Of a stretch of 64,000 nucleotides of DNA, positions 46,698 to 60,266 are shown one piece after another. The notes under the pieces were generated by a model that saw only the letters and a program-made list of their open reading frames with translations, was not told where the DNA came from and made no database searches. Position 1 is the stretch's first letter. Every line of letters begins with the position of its first letter. The translations under genes were made by a program, and so were the position numbers. This DNA comes from Holothuria scabra (lineage: Eukaryota; Echinodermata; Holothuroidea; Aspidochirotida; Holothuriidae). The stretch covers positions 18,607,195 to 18,671,194 of the forward strand of contig CM074184.1 in assembly GCA_037179385.1 (NCBI GenBank), given 5' to 3'.

Positions 46698-49600
46698 AGG
46701 TAGCGGGCCACTAACTAAAAATCCCATTGACTTACACACTGAATTTGGCTACTTCCGTGCCCCCTAGCTCCCGGTAAAAGTTTTCAACCAGGACATGTCA
46801 CCCCTCTGATCGAAGCTCACAATCACGGCTTTCATGGCACCTTCAAATTTCCATACCAAGACCATTGAAATTTTGATCCAGAGAGCCTTGAATGATAGGG
46901 ACGTGTAGTTCCCGCCATAATAGCTACTCAAAAACGGTATTTCACAGAGCGGAGTAATACCATAAAAATGGCACTTAAATTGGTCAGATTGCCTTCAATT
47001 TTGCACAATCTGTATTTCAACTCATTCGCTACAAAATCAAAATGAAAAAATGATCATATTTTGTAAGTAACACAGTCAGAAACAACATCCAATAAAATTT
47101 TTATGGCGCTTTGTCTGTCAGTAAACATTTTCCCAGGCACGAGTATTGGAGTTAGTGGTCCGCTACCTAAAGTGCGTAACCTCAACACCGGGGAAGCGCG
47201 AAGATTTGCGCGACAAGTGTGTCAAGCTCCTCAAAGTACGAATCCAGCCTACAACCGCGCAACAAGAGCGTCTATATTTGCTCCCACATCTCTTTGATCG
47301 TTACTACAGTTCCAGATCATGAAGATTAAGATGCGGACATAGAGGTCAATAGACCTGCGTCCACTGAGGTTCCTAAGGTATCCTAAAGTATTTGTTCTCT
47401 AGTTTGAAACCAATAAAAAGGCAAAAACGTGGAGAAAACCTGACTATATTGATACGCAGCAGAGACGACGACCGTCTGAGGATTCCTCATGGTCTGCTAA
47501 ATTTGCCATAATTCGACTAAATATGAAGTTTACCCCCAATTAAATGTCGCTTTGGACAAAATTTCCACAACCCAGCGAGATATAAAAATATTGTTTTGTG
47601 AAAAAAAGCGCTTCCAAATAATTTTGGAAGTTGTTTCTAACAATGTAACTAAAAAAAACAGGATCATTTTTTCAATGTACATCGTAGATAATGAACTGAA
47701 ATACAGACTGTGCAAAATTCAGGGGAAAAAAATTGACGAAATTCAGAGTTATTTGTCGATTGTATAACTGCGCTGTGTAATGATGTACCTTTGAGCATCC
47801 GCAAGGATGGTAAAACACGTAGCCTACCGATCATTCCAGCTTCTCTACTGAGCTGAAAATTTCAATGGTCATGAAATAAAGAGCGGAGCCCACAGTTTGA
47901 TTTTTAACCAGAGGGTTGGTATTTCCAGGTGTGAAAACTTGTACAAGAAACTAAGGGCTGTGGAAGGGGCCTCGTTTAGTGGGTAAGTCCAAGAGAAATT
48001 TAATAATAAGTGTTGCAATAACTCTTGCTTTATAAATACTTAATTTCTGACTTTATCACTGCCAAAAATTTCAAAAATCTTCTAGAAGGACCAAATCCAA
48101 GAACGTCAATTAATGAGGGGCTGATGGCTGTTTTATGGTCTACCTAAAGTTTAAAATTGCTATAAGACTTCTTTCGAAAGATTTTCTCGAATATTTAAGG
48201 AAGTGAAATTGCAATAAAATCTTTAATGACTTACACTCTAATTTGAACGAGTGAAATGACCTCTTAAACACTCGTCGAAGTTTGACAAGGTCGACGTCAC
48301 CCTTGCGCAAAAAGCTGACAGGTTATCCTTTGATACCAACTCGATTTATTACAACCATGTCCCAAAGAAGTTTTGCTAATAGAGCTCACTCATCAAACAC
48401 TGGGCTGATATATGCTCGCCAGTTTTCAGTCCCACAATTTCCTCAAAATTGCTTTAGGTGGCCCACATTTTAGCATAAGAGGCACTTCAGTTAGTCAACT
48501 TTGATATTACATTGACGATAGACCCCCATCCTATTTAGTAAAATAGTTTGCAAAAGTTGTCCTAATGTTCCCTCTTGATAATAGTTTGGTAGGATGACGG
48601 CGTATATTATATTCAGAAGGCAATAAGTACACAGAGGAAGACTTGGTCAAGTTCAAAAGAACCACTGTCTTTGTTACGAATCAGCAATCCATGCCACGAG
48701 GACAATAGGCACCTAGGTGCTTAAGCCTACCCCCTAACAGTCTTAATGAATAGTTACCATAGAAAAAAAAAGCTTTTTCGCATCGAAGACTTTTGAATAT
48801 TCATTCCAGAGCGCTTTTACTAAAAGCAAGGATCGCTCTCGAAAGATATACAAATTTGGCCTCAATATGATCAGAAGCCCCGGCTACATTCGTAGCCGGG
48901 GCTTCTGATCATATTGAGGCCTTTCGAATCAAATGCTAATTACAGTAAAAATGGAATAGTATTTATCTTAAAATGGGAAGTTATTTAATTCAAAATCATT
49001 TATAATAGTCAGCAAAAACACTTTGTTGGAGGGGGGTAACGTTGACCAACCTTATCATGTTAATTATATATGAAAACGTCCATATTAACATGATTTAAAA
49101 GTTTACAGCAGGTCATAATTAGGAAAAGAAAGCCTCGTGAAGAAAACAAGAAGCAAAAAGCCAGTCGGAATGGAAAGAAATCGATAAAATATAGGAGGAA
49201 TAAAAAAAGAAAAAGAAAAATCCCTGTAAAAAATCGACAGTTCTGTATTTGGAAACACTGGACACGTACAGAATTAACACCAGTTTGAAAAGATAACTGT
49301 ATGGTTTTATCATGAACATTTTTACACTACTTACAAATTGTTAAATGCTCTAAGCAAATCACTAGAACCCTGAACATTACAGCAAAACACTCAGCCACGG
49401 TTCATTCCTTTTTAAGGCGGGAGTGGGGGTGGCCTTTTGGAGTTTTGATTGAAGACGTAAGTGAGGACTTAAGTTTGTTCCCTTAGTGGTTTGTAGCTTC
49501 CTTAGGAGGCAGTTTCAAAGTTGGTTTCGCTGAACGGCTCTTTGCCAGAGAATCGAGAGGACTTTAGAAAAAAGTGTAAATTTGGTCAATTCGACCTACC

Positions 49601-49968
49601 GACTGACTTACTGCGGTGTTGGAAATCAGTTGAAATATATGTTTAACTTGTACCCGAAGTATGCAGCTGCATGGCATATGCAAGTGAAAGTTCCGGAGCC
49701 TGAAAGGGATTCAGAGCAACTGAAACGCACCCCCCCCCCATTTCTTCCGCACCCTAAACTATTGATTCCGCATACTAGTGTCCGAAACGTGCCCGAATAA
49801 TGTTGCAACTTGCTTGAATGTCCCCCATTTTTCGCCAGTCATGAAATGTTTTTTTGTTATATTAATAATATCAAATGGAGCGCAAAAGCGAAGCATGAAA
49901 CCGTACCTCTGTTAGCTAGAACTTTTCCTTTTCTTCTTGAGACAAAATCAGTATGTCCGGTACTGTAA
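46698..49968. repeat. array unit 5
   Basis: Hairpin at 48858-48921. Late type at most sites but still CTGTGTAATG. It has CCCCCATCC near 48523, a one-base gain shared with unit 7. Confidence 0.93.
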
Positions 49969-52900
49969 AGGTAGCGGGCCACTAACTAAAAATCCCATTG
50001 ACTTACACACTGAATTTGGCTACTTCCGTGCCCCCTAGCTCCCGGTAAAAGTTTTCAACCAGGACATGTCACCCCTCTGATCGAAGCTCACAATCACGGC
50101 TTTCATGGCACCTTCAAATTTCCATACCAAGACCATTGAAATTTTGATCCAGAGAGCCTTGAATGATAGGGACGTGTAGTTCCCGCCATAATAGCTACTC
50201 AAAAACGGTATTTCACAGAGCGGAGTAATACCATAAAAATGGCACTTAAATTGGTCAGATTGCCTTCAATTTTGCACAATCTGTATTTCAACTCATTCGC
50301 TACAAAATCAAAATGAAAAAATGATCATATTTTGTAAGTAACACAGTCAGAAACAACATCCAATAAAATTTTTATGGCGCTTTGTCTGTCAGTAAACATT
50401 TTCCCAGGCACGAGTATTGGAGTTAGTGGTCCGCTACCTAAAGTGCGTAACCTCAACACCGGGGAAGCGCGAAGATTTGCGCGACAAGTGTGTCAAGCTC
50501 CTCAAAGTACGAATCCAGCCTACAACCGCGCAACAAGAGCGTCTATATTTGCTCCCACATCTCTTTGATCGTTACTACAGTTCCAGATCATGAAGATTAA
50601 GATGCGGACATAGAGGTCAATAGACCTGCGTCCACTGAGGTTCCTAAGGTATCCTAAAGTATTTGTTCTCTAGTTTGAAACCAATAAAAAGGCAAAAACG
50701 TGGAGAAAACCTGACTATATTGATACGCAGCAGAGACGACGACCGTCTGAGGATTCCTCATGGTCTGCTAAATTTGCCATAATTCGACTAAATATGAAGT
50801 TTACCCCCAATTAAATGTCGCTTTGGACAAAATTTCCACAACCCAGCGAGATATAAAAATATTGTTTTGTGAAAAAAAAGCGCTTCCAAATAATTTTGGA
50901 AGTTGTTTCTAACGATGTAACTGAAAAACAGGATCATTTTTTCAATGTACATCGTAGATAATGAACTGAAATACAGACTGTGCAAAATTCAGGAAAAAAA
51001 TTGACGAAATTCAGAGTTATTTGTCGATTGTATAACTGCGCTGTGCAATGATGTACCTTTGAGCATCCGCAAGGATGGTAAAACACGTAGCCTACCGATC
51101 ATTCCAGCTTCTCTACTGAGCTGAAAATTTCAATGGTCATGAAATAAAGAGCGGAGCCCACAGTTTGATTTTTAACCAGAGGGTTGGTATTTCCAGGTGT
51201 GAAAACTTGTACAAGAAACTAAGGGCTGTGGAAGGGGCCTCGTTTAGTGGGTAAGTCCAAGAGAAATTTAATAATAAGTGTTGCAATAACTCTTGCTTTA
51301 TAAATACTTAATTTCTGACTTTATCACTGCCAAAAATTTCAAAAATCTTCTAGAAGGACCAAATCCAAGAACGTCAATTAATGAGGGGCTGATGGCTGTT
51401 TTATGGTCTACCTAAAGTTTAAAATTGCTATAAGACTTCTTTCGAAAGATTTTCTCGAATATTTAAGGAAGTGAAATTGCAATAAAATCTTTAATGACTT
51501 ACACTCTAATTTGAACGAGTGAAATGACCTCTTAAACACTCGTCGAAGTTTGACAAGGTCGACGTCACCCTTGCGCAAAAAGCTGACAGGTTATCCTTTG
51601 ATACCAACTCGATTTATTACAACCATGTCCCAAAGAAGTTTTGCTAATAGAGCTCACTCATCAAACACTGGGCTGATATATGCTCGCCAGTTTTCAGTCC
51701 CACAATTTCCTCAAAATTGCTTTAGGTGGCCCACATTTTAGCATAAGAGGCACTTCAGTTAGTCAACTTTGATATTACATTGACGATAGACCCCATCCTA
51801 TTTAGTAAAATAGTTTGCAAAAGTTGTCCTAATGTTCCCTCTTGATAATAGTTTGGTAGGATGACGGCGTATATTATATTCAGAAGGCAATAAGTACACA
51901 GAGGAAGACTTGGTCAAGTTCAAAAGAACCACTGTCTTTGTTACGAATCAGCAATCCATGCCACGAGGACAATAGGCACCTAGGTGCTTAAGCCTACCCC
52001 CTAACAGTCTTAATGAATAGTTACCATAGAAAAAAAAAAAAAAGCTTTTTCGCATCGAAGACTTTTGAATATTCATTCCAGAGCGCTTTTTACTAAAAGC
52101 AAGGATCGCTCTCGAAAGATATACAAATTTGGCCTCAATATGATCAGAAGCCCCGGCTACATTCGTAGCCGGGGCTTCTGATCATATTGAGGCCTTTCGA
52201 ATCAAATGCTAATTACAGTAAAAATGGAATAGTATTTATCTTAAAATGGGAAGTTATTTAATTCAAAATCATTTATAATAGTCAGCAAAAACACTTTGTT
52301 GGAGGGGGGGGGGGGTAACGTTGACCAACCTTATCATGTTAATTATATATGAAAACGTCCATATTAACATGATTTAAAAGTTTACAGCAGGTCATAATTA
52401 GGAAAAGAAAGCCTCGTGAAGAAAACAAGAAGCAAAAAGCCAGTCGGAATGGAAAGAAATCGATAAAATATAGGAGGAATAAAAAAAAGAAAAAAGAAAA
52501 ATCCCTGTAAAAAATCGACAGTTCTGTATTTGGAAACACTGGACACGTACAGAATTAACACCAGTTTGAAAAGATAACTGTATGGTTTTATCATGAACAT
52601 TTTTACACTACTTACAAATTGTTAAATGCTCTAAGCAAATCACTAGAACCCTGAACATTACAGCAAAACACTCAGCCACGGTTCATTCCTTTTTAAGGCG
52701 GGAGTGGGGGTGGCCTTTTGGAGTTTTGATTGAAGACGTAAGTGAGGACTTAAGTTTGTTCCCTTAGTGGTTTGTAGCTTCCTTAGGAGGCAGTTTCAAA
52801 GTTGGTTTCGCTGAACGGCTCTTTGCCAGAGAATCGAGAGGACTTTAGAAAAAAGTGTAAATTTGGTCAATTCGACCTACCGACTGACTTACTGCGGTGT

Positions 52901-53248
52901 TGGAAATCAGTTGAAATATATGTTTAACTTGTACCCGAAGTATGCAGCTGCATGGCATATGCAAGTGAAAGTTCCGGAGCCTGAAAGGGATTCAGAGCAA
53001 CTGAAACGCACCCCCCCCCATTTCTTCCGCACCCTAAACTATTGATTCCGCATACTAGTGTCCGAAACGTGCCCGAATAATGTTGCAACTTGCTTGAATG
53101 TCCCCCATTTTTCGCCAGTCATGAAATGTTTTTTTGTTATATTAATAATATCAAATGGAGCGCAAAAGCGAAGCATGAAACCGTACCTCTGTTAGCTAGA
53201 ACTTTTCCTTTTCTTCTTGAGACAAAATCAGTATGTCCGGTACTGTAA
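49969..53248. repeat. array unit 6
   Basis: Hairpin at 52131-52194. First unit with CTGTGCAATG. Private GATGTAACTGAAAAACAGG. Confidence 0.93.
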
Positions 53249-56200
53249 AGGTAGCGGGCCACTAACTAAAAATCCCATTGACTTACACACTGAATTTGGC
53301 TACTTCCGTGCCCCCTAGCTCCCGGTAAAAGTTTTCAACCAGGACATGTCACCCCTCTGATCGAAGCTCACAATCACGGCTTTCATGGCACCTTCAAATT
53401 TCCATACCAAGACCATTGAAATTTTGATCCAGAGAGCCTTGAATGATAGGGACGTGTAGTTCCCGCCATAATAGCTACTCAAAAACGGTATTTCACAGAG
53501 CGGAGTAATACCATAAAAATGGCACTTAAATTGGTCAGATTGCCTTCAATTTTGCACAATCTGTATTTCAACTCATTCGCTACAAAATCAAAATGAAAAA
53601 ATGATCATATTTTGTAAGTAACACAGTCAGAAACAACATCCAATAAAATTTTTATGGCGCTTTGTCTGTCAGTAAACATTTTCCCAGGCACGAGTATTGG
53701 AGTTAGTGGTCCGCTACCTAAAGTGCGTAACCTCAACACCGGGGAAGCGCGAAGATTTGCGCGACAAGTGTGTCAAGCTCCTCAAAGTACGAATCCAGCC
53801 TACAACCGCGCAACAAGAGCGTCTATATTTGCTCCCACATCTCTTTGATCGTTACTACAGTTCCAGATCATGAAGATTAAGATGCGGACATAGAGGTCAA
53901 TAGACCTGCGTCCACTGAGGTTCCTAAGGTATCCTAAAGTATTTGTTCTCTAGTTTGAAACCAATAAAAAGGCAAAAACGTGGAGAAAACCTGACTATAT
54001 TGATACGCAGCAGAGACGACGACCGTCTGAGGATTCCTCATGGTCTGCTAAATTTGCCATAATTCGACTAAATATGAAGTTTACCCCCAATTAAATGTCG
54101 CTTTGGACAAAATTTCCACAACCCAGCGAGATATAAAAATATTGTTTTGTGAAAAAAAAGCGCTTCCAAATAATTTTGGAAGTTGTTTCTAACGATGTAA
54201 CTAAAAAAAGCAGGATCATTTTTTCAATGTACATCGTAGATAATGAACTGAAATACAGACTGTGCAAAATTCAGGGAAAAAAAATTGACGAAATTCAGAG
54301 TTATTTGTCGATTGTATAACTGCGCTGTGCAATGATGTACCTTTGAGCATCCGCAAGGATGGTAAAACACGTAGCCTACCGATCATTCCAGCTTCTCTAC
54401 TGAGCTGAAAATTTCAATGGTCATGAAATAAAGAGCGGAGCCCACAGTTTGATTTTTAACCAGAGGGTTGGTATTTCCAGGTGTGAAAACTTGTACAAGA
54501 AACTAAGGGCTGTGGAAGGGGCCTCGTTTAGTGGGTAAGTCCAAGAGAAATTTAATAATAAGTGTTGCAATAACTCTTGCTTTATAAATACTTAATTTCT
54601 GACTTTATCACTGCCAAAAATTTCAAAAATCTTCTAGAAGGACCAAATCCAAGAACGTCAATTAATGAGGGGCTGATGGCTGTTTTATGGTCTACCTAAA
54701 GTTTAAAATTGCTATAAGACTTCTTTCGAAAGATTTTCTCGAATATTTAAGGAAGTGAAATTGCAATAAAATCTTTAATGACTTACACTCTAATTTGAAC
54801 GAGTGAAATGACCTCTTAAACACTCGTCGAAGTTTGACAAGGTCGACGTCACCCTTGCGCAAAAAGCTGACAGGTTATCCTTTGATACCAACTCGATTTA
54901 TTACAACCATGTCCCAAAGAAGTTTTGCTAATAGAGCTCACTCATCAAACACTGGGCTGATATATGCTCGCCAGTTTTCAGTCCCACAATTTCCTCAAAA
55001 TTGCTTTAGGTGGCCCACATTTTAGCATAAGAGGCACTTCAGTTAGTCAACTTTGATATTACATTGACGATAGACCCCCATCCTATTTAGTAAAATAGTT
55101 TGCAAAAGTTGTCCTAATGTTCCCTCTTGATAATAGTTTGGTAGGATGACGGCGTATATTATATTCAGAAGGCAATAAGTACACAGAGGAAGACTTGGTC
55201 AAGTTCAAAAGAACCACTGTCTTTGTTACGAATCAGCAATCCATGCCACGAGGACAATAGGCACCTAGGTGCTTAAGCCTACCCCCTAACAGTCTTAATG
55301 AATAGTTACCATAGAAAAAAAAAAAAAAGCTTTTTCGCATCGAAGACTTTTGAATATTCATTCCAGAGCGCTTTTTACTAAAAGCAAGGATCGCTCTCGA
55401 AAGATATACAAATTTGGCCTCAATATGATCAGAAGCCCCGGCTACATTCGTAGCCGGGGCTTCTGATCATATTGAGGCCTTTCGAATCAAATGCTAATTA
55501 CAGTAAAAATGGAATAGTATTTATCTTAAAATGGGAAGTTATTTAATTCAAAATCATTTATAATAGTCAGCAAAAACACTTTGTTGGAGGGGGGGGGGGG
55601 TAACGTTGACCAACCTTATCATGTTAATTATATATGAAAACGTCCATATTAACATGATTTAAAAGTTTACAGCAGGTCATAATTAGGAAAAGAAAGCCTC
55701 GTGAAGAAAACAAGAAGCAAAAAGCCAGTCGGAATGGAAAGAAATCGATAAAATATAGGAGGAATAAAAAAAAGAAAAAAGAAAAATCCCTGTAAAAAAT
55801 CGACAGTTCTGTATTTGGAAACACTGGACACGTACAGAATTAACACCAGTTTGAAAAGATAACTGTATGGTTTTATCATGAACATTTTTACACTACTTAC
55901 AAATTGTTAAATGCTCTAAGCAAATCACTAGAACCCTGAACATTACAGCAAAACACTCAGCCACGGTTCATTCCTTTTTAAGGCGGGAGTGGGGGTGGCC
56001 TTTTGGAGTTTTGATTGAAGACGTAAGTGAGGACTTAAGTTTGTTCCCTTAGTGGTTTGTAGCTTCCTTAGGAGGCAGTTTCAAAGTTGGTTTCGCTGAA
56101 CGGCTCTTTGCCAGAGAATCGAGAGGACTTTAGAAAAAAGTGTAAATTTGGTCAATTCGACCTACCGACTGACTTACTGCGGTGTTGGAAATCAGTTGAA

Positions 56201-56528
56201 ATATATGTTTAACTTGTACCCGAAGTATGCAGCTGCATGGCATATGCAAGTGAAAGTTCCGGAGCCTGAAAGGGATTCAGAGCAACTGAAACGCACCCCC
56301 CATTTCTTCCGCACCCTAAACTATTGATTCCGCATACTAGTGTCCGAAACGTGCCCGAATAATGTTGCAACTTGCTTGAATGTCCCCATTTTTCGCCAGT
56401 CATGAAATGTTTTTTGTTATATTAATAATATCAAATGGAGCGCAAAAGCGAAGCATGAAACCGTACCTCTGTTAGCTAGAACTTTTCCTTTTCTTCTTGA
56501 GACAAAATCAGTATGTCCGGTACTGTAA
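53249..56528. repeat. array unit 7
   Basis: Hairpin at 55416-55479. Shares CTAAAAAAAGCAGG and CTGTGCAATG with unit 8. The C-run near 56297 is shortened. Confidence 0.93.
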
Positions 56529-59500
56529 AGGTAGCGGGCCACTAACTAAAAATCCCATTGACTTACACACTGAATTTGGCTACTTCCGTGCCCCCTAGCT
56601 CCCGGTAAAAGTTTTCAACCAGGACATGTCACCCCTCTGATCGAAGCTCACAATCACGGCTTTCATGGCACCTTCAAATTTCCATACCAAGACCATTGAA
56701 ATTTTGATCCAGAGAGCCTTGAATGATAGGGACGTGTAGTTCCCGCCATAATAGCTACTCAAAAACGGTATTTCACAGAGCGGAGTAATACCATAAAAAT
56801 GGCACTTAAATTGGTCAGATTGCCTTCAATTTTGCACAATCTGTATTTCAACTCATTCGCTACAAAATCAAAATGAAAAAATGATCATATTTTGTAAGTA
56901 ACACAGTCAGAAACAACATCCAATAAAATTTTTATGGCGCTTTGTCTGTCAGTAAACATTTTCCCAGGCACGAGTATTGGAGTTAGTGGTCCGCTACCTA
57001 AAGTGCGTAACCTCAACACCGGGGAAGCGCGAAGATTTGCGCGACAAGTGTGTCAAGCTCCTCAAAGTACGAATCCAGCCTACAACCGCGCAACAAGAGC
57101 GTCTATATTTGCTCCCACATCTCTTTGATCGTTACTACAGTTCCAGATCATGAAGATTAAGATGCGGACATAGAGGTCAATAGACCTGCGTCCACTGAGG
57201 TTCCTAAGGTATCCTAAAGTATTTGTTCTCTAGTTTGAAACCAATAAAAAGGCAAAAACGTGGAGAAAACCTGACTATATTGATACGCAGCAGAGACGAC
57301 GACCGTCTGAGGATTCCTCATGGTCTGCTAAATTTGCCATAATTCGACTAAATATGAAGTTTACCCCCAATTAAATGTCGCTTTGGACAAAATTTCCACA
57401 ACCCAGCGAGATATAAAAATATTGTTTTGTGAAAAAAAAGCGCTTCCAAATAATTTTGGAAGTTGTTTCTAACGATGTAACTAAAAAAAGCAGGATCATT
57501 TTTTCAATGTACATCGTAGATAATGAACTGAAATACAGACTGTGCAAAATTCAGGGAAAAAAAATTGACGAAATTCAGAGTTATTTGTCGATTGTATAAC
57601 TGCGCTGTGCAATGATGTACCTTTGAGCATCCGCAAGGATGGTAAAACACGTAGCCTACCGATCATTCCAGCTTCTCTACTGAGCTGAAAATTTCAATGG
57701 TCATGAAATAAAGAGCGGAGCCCACAGTTTGATTTTTAACCAGAGGGTTGGTATTTCCAGGTGTGAAAACTTGTACAAGAAACTAAGGGCTGTGGAAGGG
57801 GCCTCGTTTAGTGGGTAAGTCCAAGAGAAATTTAATAATAAGTGTTGCAATAACTCTTGCTTTATAAATACTTAATTTCTGACTTTATCACTGCCAAAAA
57901 TTTCAAAAATCTTCTAGAAGGACCAAATCCAAGAACGTCAATTAATGAGGGGCTGATGGCTGTTTTATGGTCTACCTAAAGTTTAAAATTGCTATAAGAC
58001 TTCTTTCGAAAGATTTTCTCGAATATTTAAGGAAGTGAAATTGCAATAAAATCTTTAATGACTTACACTCTAATTTGAACGAGTGAAATGACCTCTTAAA
58101 CACTCGTCGAAGTTTGACAAGGTCGACGTCACCCTTGCGCAAAAAGCTGACAGGTTATCCTTTGATACCAACTCGATTTATTACAACCATGTCCCAAAGA
58201 AGTTTTGCTAATAGAGCTCACTCATCAAACACTGGGCTGATATATGCTCGCCAGTTTTCAGTCCCACAATTTCCTCAAAATTGCTTTAGGTGGCCCACAT
58301 TTTAGCATAAGAGGCACTTCAGTTAGTCAACTTTGATATTACATTGACGATAGACCCCATCCTATTTAGTAAAATAGTTTGCAAAAGTTGTCCTAATGTT
58401 CCCTCTTGATAATAGTTTGGTAGGATGACGGCGTATATTATATTCAGAAGGCAATAAGTACACAGAGGAAGACTTGGTCAAGTTCAAAAGAACCACTGTC
58501 TTTGTTACGAATCAGCAATCCATGCCACGAGGACAATAGGCACCTAGGTGCTTAAGCCTACCCCCTAACAGTCTTAATGAATAGTTACCATAGAAAAAAG
58601 CTTTTTCGCATCGAAGACTTTTGAATATTCATTCCAGAGCGCTTTTTACTAAAAGCAAGGATCGCTCTCGAAAGATATACAAATTTGGCCTCAATATGAT
58701 CAGAAGCCCCGGCTACATTCGTAGCCGGGGCTTCTGATCATATTGAGGCCTTTCGAATCAAATGCTAATTACAGTAAAAATGGAATAGTATTTATCTTAA
58801 AATGGGAAGTTATTTAATTCAAAATCATTTATAATAGTCAGCAAAAACACTTTGTTGGAGGGGGGTAACGTTGACCAACCTTATCATGTTAATTATATAT
58901 GAAAACGTCCATATTAACATGATTTAAAAGTTTACAGCAGGTCATAATTAGGAAAAGAAAGCCTCGTGAAGAAAACAAGAAGCAAAAAGCCAGTCGGAAT
59001 GGAAAGAAATCGATAAAATATAGGAGGAATAAAAAAAAGAAAAAAGAAAAATCCCTGTAAAAAATCGACAGTTCTGTATTTGGAAACACTGGACACGTAC
59101 AGAATTAACACCAGTTTGAAAAGATAACTGTATGGTTTTATCATGAACATTTTTACACTACTTACAAATTGTTAAATGCTCTAAGCAAATCACTAGAACC
59201 CTGAACATTACAGCAAAACACTCAGCCACGGTTCATTCCTTTTTAAGGCGGGAGTGGGGGTGGCTTTTGGAGTTTTGATTGAAGACGTAAGTGAGGACTT
59301 AAGTTTGTTCCTTTAGTGGTTTGTAGCTTCCTTAGGAGGCAGTTTCAAAGTTGGTTTCGCTGAACGGCTCTTTGCCAGAGAATCGAGAGGACTTTAGAAA
59401 AAAGTGTAAATTTGGTCAATTCGACCTACCGACTGACTTACTGCGGTGTTGGAAATCAGTTGAAATATATGTTTAACTTGTACCCGAAGTATGCAGCTGC

Positions 59501-59792
59501 ATGGCATATGCAAGTGAAAGTTCCGGAGCCTGAAAGGGATTCAGAGCAACTGAAACGCACCCCCATTTCTTCCGCACCCTTAACTATTGAATCCGCATAC
59601 AAGTGTCCGAAACGTGCCCGAATAATGTTGCAACTTGCTTGAATGTCCCCCATTTTTCGCCAGTCATGAAATGTTTTTTGTTATATTAATAATATCAAAT
59701 GGAGCGCAAAAGCGAAGCATGAAACCGTACCTCTGTTAGCTAGAACTTTTCCTTTTCTTCTTGAGACAAAATCAGTATGTCCGGTACTGTAA
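56529..59792. repeat. array unit 8
   Basis: Hairpin at 58687-58750. Matches unit 7 in most of its length, but its end has private changes (CCCTTAACTATTGAATCC, CATACAAGTG) and GTTCCTTTAGTGG, the early-type base. Confidence 0.93.
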
Positions 59793-59793
59793 A

Positions 59794-60262
59794 GGTAGCG
59801 GGCCACTAACTAAAAATCCCATTGACTTACACACTGAATTTGGCTACTTCCGTGCCCCCTAGCTCCCGGTAAAAGTTTTCAACCAGGACATGTCACCCCT
59901 CTGATCGAAGCTCACAATCACGGCTTTCATGGCACCTTCAAATTTCCATACCAAGACCATTGAAATTTTGATCCAGAGAGCCTTGAATGATAGGGACGTG
60001 TAGTTCCCGCCATAATAGCTACTCAAAAACGGTATTTCACAGAGCGGAGTAATACCATAAAAATGGCACTTAAATTGGTCAGATTGCCTTCAATTTTGCA
60101 CAATCTGTATTTCAACTCATTCGCTACAAAATCAAAATGAAAAAATGATCATATTTTGTAAGTAACACAGTCAGAAACAACATCCAATAAAATTTTTATG
60201 GCGCTTTGTCTGTCAGTAAACATTTCCCCAGGCACGAGTATTGGAGTTAGTGGTCCGCTACC
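59794..60262. mobile_element. E element, ninth copy (array right edge)
   Basis: Full-length E with TAAA on the left (59790-59793) and TAAA on the right (60263-60266). The sequence right of it (TCTGTAACATAG) is unrelated to what follows E inside the array, so the array ends at the E terminus. Confidence 0.85.
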
Positions 60263-60266
60263 TAAA

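Larger units (their letters stand above)
33578..60266. repeat. 26.7-kb tandem array: eight 3.28-kb units plus a terminal E element
   Basis: Unit starts (first base of AGGTAGC) are 33581, 36861, 40150, 43434, 46698, 49969, 53249, 56529 and 59793. Units are 3280, 3289, 3284, 3264, 3271, 3280, 3280 and 3264 bp, and the ninth is a 471-bp partial. They are all but identical apart from homopolymer lengths (the G-run after TTGGA varies from 3 to 13) and scattered substitutions. The array starts and stops exactly at the outer ends of the first and last E elements. Each unit holds: E (469 bp), the 3' part of a short ORF with a TGA and AATAAA, a roughly 2.2-kb segment related to copies A and B with a 64-nt hairpin, and the 5' part of the short ORF. 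Confidence 0.95.

Noticed and set aside
33578..60266. Array as ribosomal, 5S, histone or snRNA gene cluster
   Set aside because: No rRNA, tRNA box, histone or snRNA sequence could be recognised in the unit.
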